Of a stretch of DNA of 5,355 bases, positions 1 to 5,355 are shown piece by piece. Position 1 is the first letter of the stretch. The number at the start of each line of letters is the position of its first letter. The notes under the pieces are model-generated. The model was given only the letters and a program-made list of their open reading frames with translations. It did no database searches and was not told where the DNA came from. This stretch comes from an uncultured Eubacteriales bacterium (GTDB taxonomy: Bacteria; Bacillota; Clostridia; Oscillospirales; Acutalibacteraceae): NCBI GenBank assembly GCA_934630995.1, contig CAKTXU010000158.1:1-5355 (forward strand), in the 5' to 3' direction. A program made the translations under genes and the position numbers.

Positions 1-320
1 CCCTCGGCGGTGGTCAGCTCCGCGATTATCGTGACAGGCCGCATCGTCTCGTCCAGAATGACGATGCGATTGTTCTCCGTGTCGGCGATATACAGCCTGT
101 TTTGGCTGTCCACCACCAAATCGCTGGGATTCTTCAGAGCGCCGGCCTCGGTCTGGCCGAACTCCACCGAACGGCTGGGCGTATAAGCTGCGGGGGAATA
201 GCGTACCTCCCCTTCATAGGAATAGGTATAGGTCGGATATGGCAGCTCCGCCGCGGAGGCCATGGTTCCGCCCAAAAAGCCGAGCAGCAGCGCAAGGCCG
301 GCCAATTTTCTGAGATTCAC
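1..320 (-). CDS. Secreted NHL-repeat (beta-propeller) protein, N-terminal part
   Basis: The open frame starts at GTG 320 with a strong Shine-Dalgarno site and runs off the left edge, so 106 codons are visible. Residues 1-24 are a Sec signal: MNLRKLAG, then a hydrophobic core, with probable cleavage after ASA at 21-23 or the next Ala. There is no lipobox Cys. After a Tyr-rich stretch (PYPTYTYSYEGE, 27-38) comes one complete NHL repeat at about 64-90: NPSDLVVDSQNRLYIADT then NNRIVILD. Such repeats build four- to six-bladed propellers, so most of the protein lies outside the window. Its role is unknown; NHL propellers bind protein or other ligands, and some related propellers are lactonases. It follows the second permease by 49 bases with no visible terminator, so it is probably in the same operon. 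I recall proteins of this kind, sometimes with a Yip1-type membrane protein, beside sugar importers in Paenibacillus, but cannot verify that here. Confidence 0.85.
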   Translation of the reverse strand, partial: MNLRKLAGLALLLGFLGGTMASAAELPYPTYTYSYEGEVRYSPAAYTPSRSVEFGQTEAGALKNPSDLVVDSQNRLYIADTENNRIVILDETMRPVTIIAELTTAE

Positions 321-328
321 TGCGCGCA

Positions 329-333
329 CCTCC
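329..333 (-). promoter_or_regulatory. Shine-Dalgarno site fixing the GTG start of the NHL-repeat protein
   Basis: The minus strand reads GGAGG, eight bases before GTG 320-318. It decides the start. An ATG at 355-353 upstream is in another frame and meets a stop after 12 codons, and the two earlier in-frame GTGs (335, 329) fall inside or at the edge of the site itself. Confidence 0.75.
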
Positions 334-369
334 ACAGAACAGGGATTCCGTTCATGTCACCCCGCCCAC

Positions 370-1263
370 TCATTCCTTCATGCCCGATGTAGACATGGTT
401 TCCACGATGTTGCTCTGGGTTATCAGAAAAAGCGTGATGGGCACCAGCATCATAATCACGGTGGCGGCGGCGGCCGTGCCGGTTCTCGCCACGCCGCCCG
501 CGAGGATTTGAGACAGCGCATAATTGAAGGTTTTCAGCTTTTCATCGTAAATATAGACGCTTGCCCCCATGTTCCAGAGGTTTTGAAAGGAAAAGATAAT
601 CAGGGTCAGCCAAGCGGGCTTCACCATCGGCATGACAATCCGGAAAAACATGCGGAATTCACCGGAGCCGTCAATACGGGCCGCCTCCAGAATCGTATCG
701 GGCACCATCTGTTCCATGAACTGCTTCATCAAGTACAGTCCCAGGGGATAGGCGAAGGCGGGGATTATCAAGGACAGATGGGAATCGATCCAGCCGAGCT
801 GCTTGATGATGAGGAAGCTGGGGATCGCCGTGACAGTGGCCGTGAACATCAGAGAATACACGACCATATTGAACATGATCCGATCCCCCGGAAACCGGAA
901 TTTCGACAAGCCGTAGGCGCACATGGAGGCCAGAAGGACATGTCCCGCCGTACCCACCACCGAAATGAACACGGTGTTGAATATGTACCGGGGAAAGGGG
1001 ATCCAGGAATTGGACATGACCTTGAACAGATCGCTGAAATTCTTCAGGGTTGGGTTCTCCACCAGGAATTTCGGCGGGAAATACCACAGCTCATCCAGCG
1101 GCTTCAGAGAGGTGGAAAGGCTGTAAACAATGGGAAGAAGCATGAAAATGCCGAACAATGCGAGAACCAGGAAGATGAACAAACTGCCGCCGAAGGAACG
1201 GTTGAGCCTTTTGTGTCTGACCTTCCCCCTGAAGGCGCTGTGCGTTCCGGTGGTCGCAGGCAT
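370..1263 (-). CDS. Sugar ABC importer permease, MalG/UgpE type
   Basis: The second membrane subunit of the importer (297 aa), pairing with the permease encoded just upstream. Six hydrophobic segments are visible at about residues 27-50, 95-118, 129-153, 163-180, 217-235 and 264-284. The ATPase-docking EAA loop is at 193-212: EAARIDGSGEF, then IVMP. The MalG-side features SLKPLDELW at 52-60 and FNTVFISV at 95-102 are present, as in CarbS/MalG-type permeases. The ATG start lies two bases after the first permease's TAA, and the gene stops with TGA at 372-370. The length is normal for the family and there is no sign of damage. The gene order binding protein, MalF-type, MalG-type is the standard one for CUT1 importers. 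No ATP-binding subunit is adjacent in this window. Confidence 0.93.
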   Translation of the reverse strand: MPATTGTHSAFRGKVRHKRLNRSFGGSLFIFLVLALFGIFMLLPIVYSLSTSLKPLDELWYFPPKFLVENPTLKNFSDLFKVMSNSWIPFPRYIFNTVFISVVGTAGHVLLASMCAYGLSKFRFPGDRIMFNMVVYSLMFTATVTAIPSFLIIKQLGWIDSHLSLIIPAFAYPLGLYLMKQFMEQMVPDTILEAARIDGSGEFRMFFRIVMPMVKPAWLTLIIFSFQNLWNMGASVYIYDEKLKTFNYALSQILAGGVARTGTAAAATVIMMLVPITLFLITQSNIVETMSTSGMKE

Positions 1264-1265
1264 CC

Positions 1266-2201
1266 TTATCCACCTACCTTTGACAGGAATTTTTTGATAA
1301 TCAGATTGGTGGCCACCATCAGCACGAACAGCACCACCGCAATCGCCGAGGCATACCCCATTTCAAAGCGCTGTCCGCCGAAATCCTCCAGGTGATTGAT
1401 GATGGTGTGCACCTGATAGTCCGCGGAGGGAAAGCCGAAAATCAAGGTGACGACAGCTCCCACACCGAAGGAGGAGGTGATATTCATCACCGCGCCGAAC
1501 ATCAGCTGCGGACGCATGGAGGGCAGGGTGATATACCACAACTCCTGCCAGCGGTTGGTGATGCCGTCGACCGCCGCGGCCTCATATAGGGATTTGTCGA
1601 TCCCCTGGAAGCCGGCGATGAAAGCCAGAAAGCTGGTGCCAAGGCTCGACCACAGGACGATGATAATCAGCACGGCCATCATATAATTGGGATCCTTGAG
1701 CCAGAGAATAGGCTTGGCGATAATTCCCAACCGGATGAGGAAGCCGTTAATATAGCCGTAGGAATCGCCGCTGAACAGGATGGTCCAGATGATGTACATG
1801 TTGCCCACAATGGAGGGGGCGTAGAATATCAGGGTGACAAAGGCCCTGAGCATCGGCCGCAGCTCGTTGATCATCCAGGCGAACATGTAAGACAGCAGAT
1901 AGCTGAGAGGGCCGGAAATCGCCGCCACAATCAACGTGTTTTTCAGCGCGATGGTGAAAACGTCGTCGTTGGCGAAAAGGTTGATATAATTGTCCATAAA
2001 GATGAACTTCGGCGGCTGGAGAATATTGAAGGAAGTAAAGCTCAGAACAACGGAAATAAGGACCGGCAAAACGGTGAACACCGTGAAAAGGAGCATATAG
2101 GGCAGGACGAATGCATAGGCGATACGCATTTTCCATATGCGGCCGAACAACCCCTTGCCGCGTATGCGGTTCCTTTTTCCGATAACGGCCGTATCCATCA
2201 T
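1266..2201 (-). CDS. Sugar ABC importer permease, MalF/UgpA type
   Basis: An inner-membrane subunit of a carbohydrate-uptake (CUT1-type) ABC importer. It forms the channel with the permease immediately downstream. I start it at ATG 2201 (311 aa), supported by a Shine-Dalgarno site seven bases upstream. A GTG at 2261 overlapping the previous stop would add 20 residues and remains possible. A basic N-terminus (KRNRIRGKG) precedes six hydrophobic segments at about residues 27-55, 88-111, 119-143, 173-198, 232-255 and 283-303. The EAA loop that docks the ATPase is clear: EAAAVDG at about 207-213, followed by WYITLP ending at 227. Typical family length is about 290-320 aa, so it is intact. It begins 56 bases after the binding-protein stop and ends two bases before the next permease. 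The family is certain; the substrate is unknown. Confidence 0.93.
   Translation of the reverse strand: MMDTAVIGKRNRIRGKGLFGRIWKMRIAYAFVLPYMLLFTVFTVLPVLISVVLSFTSFNILQPPKFIFMDNYINLFANDDVFTIALKNTLIVAAISGPLSYLLSYMFAWMINELRPMLRAFVTLIFYAPSIVGNMYIIWTILFSGDSYGYINGFLIRLGIIAKPILWLKDPNYMMAVLIIIVLWSSLGTSFLAFIAGFQGIDKSLYEAAAVDGITNRWQELWYITLPSMRPQLMFGAVMNITSSFGVGAVVTLIFGFPSADYQVHTIINHLEDFGGQRFEMGYASAIAVVLFVLMVATNLIIKKFLSKVGG
1270..1275 (-). promoter_or_regulatory. Shine-Dalgarno site of the second permease, inside the end of the first
   Basis: The minus strand reads AGGTGG, six bases before ATG 1263-1261. It lies within the last codons of the first permease. With a two-base gap between stop and start, the second permease is probably translated by re-initiation or coupling. 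Confidence 0.55.
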
Positions 2202-2208
2202 GACATCG

Positions 2209-2215
2209 CTCCCTT
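2209..2215 (-). promoter_or_regulatory. Shine-Dalgarno site favouring an internal ATG for the first permease
   Basis: The minus strand reads AAGGGAG, seven bases before ATG 2201-2199 and ten before the adjacent ATG 2198-2196. Both are in frame. This argues against the earlier in-frame GTG at 2261, which overlaps the preceding stop codon in a GTGA arrangement. Confidence 0.7.
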
Positions 2216-2257
2216 TTCGCACAGTATGGGGCATACCGCGGGATCCCGTCGCCGGAA

Positions 2258-5122
2258 TCACCCGATGCCGAACTCTTTTCTCTTGCGATTCAGCTCATGG
2301 TTGATTTTGGGAATATAATCGAGAAGGACTTCCGTGGGATTGTCCCGCTTGTTATAGACGCGCACAAAGGCAAACTCCACGTTTCGTGAGGTGAAATACC
2401 CGCCGGGAACCTCGGGAATCCCCTTGACGCTTTCCCACTGTTCCATAATGTGGGCGTAATCCGTAGCCGACCAGGACATTTTCTGAAAAGATTCCATGTT
2501 GGCGGAAGGATGTTTCGCGGAGGGGCCTAAAATGCTCTCCATCTCCAGCGCATACCGGCTCTGGGTATCCGCCGAGGTCCACCATTTCATGAAATCCCAG
2601 GAGGCTTCCTTATCCTGCGCGGCCTCCATCATCATCACCGACAGACCTCCGGACATCACGCTGTGATCCACGGTACCGTCCTCCCGAACCGTTCCCGGCA
2701 CCTGTACCATTTCCCACAAGCCGCGGATTTCCGGTGCAAACACCGTCAGGGTGTTGTAAACCGTGTAATCGGCGATGCCGATGGGCATTTCCCCTGTACG
2801 GAAGCGGTTCGGGAAATCGTATTCCCGTGGAAAATCATACTGGGTAAATAGGTCACACTGTTTTTTAAAAGAGTCCAGCCCTGCATCGGTATCCAGGTTG
2901 CAGGAAGCACCGTTATCCCTGTAAAGGTCTTCCCCCGTCTGTCCGAAAAAGACCAGTAGCCCGGCCAAGCCCAGCGGAAAGCCCAACTGCATATTGTTCT
3001 TCTGCAGCTGTGGAATCAGCGCGTAGTAATCATCCCAGGTTTCCGGACGGCTCAGACCAAACTCCTCAAAGATATCCTTGCGGTAAAACATCATGTTGAA
3101 GGACTGGGTTTCGGGCAAGGCATAGCTCTTTCCCATAAAGGTGTAGGGCACCATGGCGCTTTCGTGAAAGCGCTGCACAATTTCCTCAAAATCGGAAAAT
3201 TGGCCGAGTTCCGTCACGGCGCCGCGGATAGCGAAATTGATGGGATCGGATCCGGCATTGGACAACGCGACGTCCGGCCCGATACCCGCCAGTGTGGAGG
3301 GAAGAAGGGAGCCAGGCGACACCAGCTGGAGATTGACGCCGATGCCCGAATCCTTGGTGAAGGATTCGTCGATGAGCTGCCGGATGACCTGCAGCTGATC
3401 CCGGCCGGTGGCCGTCCACACCTTGATGCGCCTGTCGCTCGCCCCCAGCTCCTGGGTCATGCCGACCGTATCGTAATCATTGAAAAAGGAGGACAGGAAG
3501 GACTGGAAGCCAAAGGCAAAGCCCCGGAAAAAACCGGCCTCCGCGCGGGGAAGCGGTTCTCCGCCGGAATGCAGAAAAATCGTGTCCAGCTCCAGCGGCT
3601 GATTGCGGGCGCTCAACACCCAGGTACCCAGCGCGCCGATATTGCTCTGGAACGCCTCCAGATTGGCGGCAATCTTTTTCGGCTTATTGTGCATCAGCTC
3701 CAGCTGCATGACGATTTTATTCAAAAGGGCGGAATACTCCCCTTTTTCCCCCGTTACCTGCTCCAGGCTTTCTGCCACACCCCGGATGATGTCGGCGCAG
3801 GTCTGCATATTCTCCACCGTTTCAGGGATCAGGGCATTAAATTTATAGTCCCGGTAGATATCCGGTACGGAACCGGTGATAATCAGAATGTTGCGGTAAA
3901 TCTGATTGAGTTCGAGCAGCATCCCCTCCAGCGTACCGAGGGCCTCGGATACGTCTCCCAGGACGACCTTGAGCTTCAGTTCGTAATCCTGGCCCGGAAC
4001 GAAATAAAACTCGAAGTCCTCCCCATTAGCGCCGAGATAGCCGCTTTGCCAGCCGTTGTCGTACATAAAGGTGAGATTTGCCGCCTCTTGAAAAGGAATC
4101 TCCCCGTCGATGCGCAGCTCCCGTGTCACGAACATGCCGGGATACAAATCCTGGCGGAAACGGCAGCCGATTTTATAAAGCCCCGCCTTTTCCACCCGGA
4201 TGGTCCAGGCGATCCACTGGCCGGACTTCTGCCATTTTGAGGCGCCGATTGTGTTCAGGCGTATCCGTGTCGGACTCTGGGGACTCGTAATGGCAGAGGA
4301 CTTGTCATTGAGCGGATAAATGGACATATCCGACTTGAGTGCCGGAAATTCCGCCTCCATCAGAATAGGCTCCGCCTGCGCCGGCTGATAGCCCTTGTCC
4401 TGATATCCCTTCCTCACCTGGCCGTAGGTAGGGAGCTGCCTGTACCCTCCCAGTATCAGGCGCTCCAGAAGCAGGGTTCCCTGACCGCCGTTCAGGGCCA
4501 ATTGATGGGTCCCCTCATCCAGATAGAAGTACAAAGCGCCCCCGATATACCCGGAGGAGTCTGCAGCCTCCTCTATCTGCCAGATATCCGCCTCCTGACG
4601 TCCCGGTTTCCGGTCGTTTCCAGAAATATCCGTCTCGAATTTGCCCTCGTTCAGAACGTCCGACCAGGTGCGGTTCAGCGCCACATACTGTGCTTCCTTA
4701 AAGGGTAGAGCGCCGTCCACCAGGATTTCCCTTTCCATGGCCGAAGTGGAGCCGGTCACTGACTTGTAACGGAAGGCCAGGCGATAAAAGCCGGTCTTTT
4801 CTACCGTGACGTTCCAGGCTGCCTGCCCATCCGGCGCTATTTCCAGCGCGCCCTCCCGTTCCCGCACCGTGGCAGTGGTGCCGGCAGGGTCGTAAGCGGT
4901 ACCCGCCTTCTCCAGCGTCTCCGTGATATACGGGACCTCGGAAAACTGCGCCGCGTAGGCGGTATATCCAGGAGGTCCTTCTGCCGGCTTCTCATCTTCC
5001 CGTCGGGCTGCCCCGGTCATTTCTGCTCCGCCGGCCGCCTCCTCTCCCAGACAGGGGAAATACGGCAGGAACAGAAGCATTGCGGATAGGAGCGCGGATA
5101 TCTTCCAGGCTATCTTTTTCAC
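2258..5122 (-). CDS. Large multidomain secreted solute-binding protein of a carbohydrate ABC importer
   Basis: Predicted extracellular substrate-binding component of the importer formed with the two permeases downstream. I start it at GTG 5122 (954 aa). The open frame reaches ATG 5209, but that would overlap the upstream gene and put 29 extra residues before the signal peptide. Residues 1-28 are a Sec-type signal: VKKIAWK, then a hydrophobic stretch ending PYFPCLG. The Cys at 24 follows Pro, so it is a poor lipobox. Residues 29-64 are a low-complexity linker. Two related beta-rich, carbohydrate-binding-module-like domains follow at about 65-225 and 251-409. A mainly helical region spans about 411-516, and an aromatic segment rich in Phe lies at about 528-552. 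Residues 564-850 match family 1 solute-binding proteins (SBP_bac_1): KVWTATG strand, SYALPETQSFNMMFYRKDIF, RPETWDDYY, IGIADYTVYN, SGGLSVMM and ASWDFMKWW. Usual family length is about 400-450 aa, so more than half is added N-terminal material. The ligand is not deducible. The binding-protein assignment is strong; calling the N-terminal domains sugar-binding is inference. Confidence 0.9.
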   Translation of the reverse strand: MKKIAWKISALLSAMLLFLPYFPCLGEEAAGGAEMTGAARREDEKPAEGPPGYTAYAAQFSEVPYITETLEKAGTAYDPAGTTATVREREGALEIAPDGQAAWNVTVEKTGFYRLAFRYKSVTGSTSAMEREILVDGALPFKEAQYVALNRTWSDVLNEGKFETDISGNDRKPGRQEADIWQIEEAADSSGYIGGALYFYLDEGTHQLALNGGQGTLLLERLILGGYRQLPTYGQVRKGYQDKGYQPAQAEPILMEAEFPALKSDMSIYPLNDKSSAITSPQSPTRIRLNTIGASKWQKSGQWIAWTIRVEKAGLYKIGCRFRQDLYPGMFVTRELRIDGEIPFQEAANLTFMYDNGWQSGYLGANGEDFEFYFVPGQDYELKLKVVLGDVSEALGTLEGMLLELNQIYRNILIITGSVPDIYRDYKFNALIPETVENMQTCADIIRGVAESLEQVTGEKGEYSALLNKIVMQLELMHNKPKKIAANLEAFQSNIGALGTWVLSARNQPLELDTIFLHSGGEPLPRAEAGFFRGFAFGFQSFLSSFFNDYDTVGMTQELGASDRRIKVWTATGRDQLQVIRQLIDESFTKDSGIGVNLQLVSPGSLLPSTLAGIGPDVALSNAGSDPINFAIRGAVTELGQFSDFEEIVQRFHESAMVPYTFMGKSYALPETQSFNMMFYRKDIFEEFGLSRPETWDDYYALIPQLQKNNMQLGFPLGLAGLLVFFGQTGEDLYRDNGASCNLDTDAGLDSFKKQCDLFTQYDFPREYDFPNRFRTGEMPIGIADYTVYNTLTVFAPEIRGLWEMVQVPGTVREDGTVDHSVMSGGLSVMMMEAAQDKEASWDFMKWWTSADTQSRYALEMESILGPSAKHPSANMESFQKMSWSATDYAHIMEQWESVKGIPEVPGGYFTSRNVEFAFVRVYNKRDNPTEVLLDYIPKINHELNRKRKEFGIG
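3896..4369 (-). other. Second beta-rich, carbohydrate-binding-module-like domain of the large binding protein
   Basis: Approximately residues 251-409. It opens with ILMEAEFPAL, a 'EAE' beginning common in CBM6/CBM35-type modules. It then has AWTIRVEKAGLYKIGCRFR and RELRIDGEIPFQEAANLTF, which match the first copy motif by motif, and a closing strand YELKLKVVLG followed by LEGMLLELNQIYRNI. Trp and Tyr residues in WQKSGQWIAW and MYDNGWQSGYLG could line a glycan-contact face, but this is a guess from composition. Confidence 0.55.
4448..4930 (-). other. First beta-rich, carbohydrate-binding-module-like domain of the large binding protein
   Basis: Approximately residues 65-225 of the 954-aa protein. 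It contains AWNVTVEKTGFYRLAFRY followed about 10 residues later by REILVDGALPFKEAQYVAL, and ends with a strand-like LYFYLDEGTHQLALNGG, then LLLERLILGG. A strand pair carrying a hydrophobic and aromatic pattern, then a 'D-G-x-x-P-F' turn, then a 'G-x-H-x-L' strand resembles jelly-roll galactose-binding-like domains (CBM6/CBM35 style) as I know them. The boundaries and the fold are inference, not demonstrated. The domain aligns with the second copy at 3896-4369. Confidence 0.55.
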
Positions 5123-5131
5123 ACCCACTGT

Positions 5132-5137
5132 CCCCTT
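5132..5137 (-). promoter_or_regulatory. Shine-Dalgarno site deciding the start of the large binding protein
   Basis: The minus strand reads AAGGGG, nine bases before the GTG at 5122-5120. The nearer in-frame GTG at 5128-5126 is only three bases away, too close. The farther in-frame ATG at 5209 lies inside the upstream gene. The site therefore favours 5122 as the start, which also puts the signal peptide at the very N-terminus. Confidence 0.7.
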
Positions 5138-5159
5138 TACTATGCAGACATAATTGCCG

Positions 5160-5355
5160 CTATTTTTTCGGTGACGAACAGGAAAGGAGTTTCCGGCACT
5201 CCGCGACAAAAGACAGGACCGCGCGGCGATCGGTCAGCCCGTCCGCTCCCTCCATCAGCAGCAAATAGCGGTTTTCCGCTTTTCCCCCCGCCGTTTCCGC
5301 TTCGAGGGAAAGAACAAAGCTGGTGCCCGTATCGGTCAGCTCCGCCCCTATGCTG
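5160..5355 (-). CDS. C-terminal fragment of an unidentified protein (64 codons visible)
   Basis: This is an open frame entering from the right edge (first complete codon at 5354) and ending at a TAG stop at 5162-5160. The visible 64 residues begin SIGAELTDTGTSFVLSLEAE, continue through a stretch containing RYLLLMEGADGLTDRRAVL and end CSSPKK. The first part alternates like beta strands. The segment from about residue 41 to 58 (TDRRAVLSFVAECRKLLS) looks like an amphipathic helix. No membrane segment is visible. The frame is absent from any table that requires a start codon, but it is open to the edge, has coding-like codon choice matching its neighbours, and ends 37 bases before the Shine-Dalgarno-supported start of the next gene, so it is probably the upstream gene of the same operon. 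I do not recognise the family and assign no function. It could be a small protein or the tail of a large enzyme or regulator. Confidence 0.7.
   Translation of the reverse strand, partial: SIGAELTDTGTSFVLSLEAETAGGKAENRYLLLMEGADGLTDRRAVLSFVAECRKLLSCSSPKK

Noticed and set aside
12..23. Twelve-base match GGTCAGCTCCGC also found at 5334-5345, near the two ends of the window
   Set aside because: Both copies lie inside coding frames and encode Ala-Glu-Leu-Thr. The flanks do not match, so it is a chance identity and not a terminal repeat or attachment site.
321..369. Possible terminator or promoter between the second permease and the NHL gene
   Set aside because: No GC-rich hairpin followed by a T run and no convincing -35/-10 pair is visible in these 49 bases.
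262..1395. A 377-codon open frame on the plus strand
   Set aside because: It is antisense to the second permease and part of the first. Its product is rich in His, Gln, Gly and Arg with no domain or signal, as expected from the reverse of a GC-rich membrane-protein gene. The minus-strand permeases have clear EAA loops and Shine-Dalgarno sites.
3164..4240. A 358-codon open frame on the plus strand
   Set aside because: It lies wholly opposite the binding-protein gene, has no recognisable domain, and its composition is that of a reverse-strand shadow.
5123..5159. Possible promoter for the binding-protein gene
   Set aside because: The gap is only 37 bases, mostly taken by the ribosome site. No credible -35/-10 pair fits, although a promoter inside the upstream gene cannot be excluded.
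5123..5209. N-terminal extension of the binding protein to ATG 5209
   Set aside because: It would overlap the upstream gene by 50 bases and place 29 mostly polar residues ahead of a signal peptide. GTG 5122 has a well-spaced AAGGGG site.

Overview
The window reads as one tightly packed operon segment, transcribed entirely on the minus strand, from a fairly GC-rich Bacillota-type (low-GC Gram-positive lineage) bacterium. That placement is an inference. It rests on strong purine-rich Shine-Dalgarno sites (GGAGG, AAGGGAG, AAGGGG) at every start, GTG starts on both secreted proteins, and the resemblance of the gene set to carbohydrate ABC importers common in Paenibacillus and relatives.

Layout in the direction of transcription (right to left): (1) 5355-5160, the last 64 codons of an unidentified gene; (2) 5122-2258, a very large (about 954 aa) secreted substrate-binding protein of an ABC sugar importer, with two related beta-rich N-terminal modules, a helical middle region and a C-terminal family 1 solute-binding domain; (3) 2201-1266, a MalF/UgpA-type permease; (4) 1263-370, a MalG/UgpE-type permease; (5) 320-1, the first 106 codons of a secreted NHL-repeat (beta-propeller) protein that runs off the left edge. 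Gaps between genes are 37, 56, 2 and 49 bases. I see no promoter, terminator hairpin, RNA gene, mobile element, CRISPR array or long repeat, and no gene-free stretch above 60 bases.

Working model: the large binding protein captures a carbohydrate outside the membrane and may also hold a polymer or surface glycan through its N-terminal modules. The two permeases form the heterodimeric channel. No ATPase is encoded here, so the importer probably uses one encoded elsewhere (shared MsmX/MsiK-type). The NHL protein is an extracellular partner of unknown role. The transported sugar cannot be read from the sequence.

The parts most worth following up are the unusual architecture of the binding protein (internal duplication, aromatic amphipathic segment, no good lipobox), the link to an exported NHL propeller protein, and the unidentified upstream gene.
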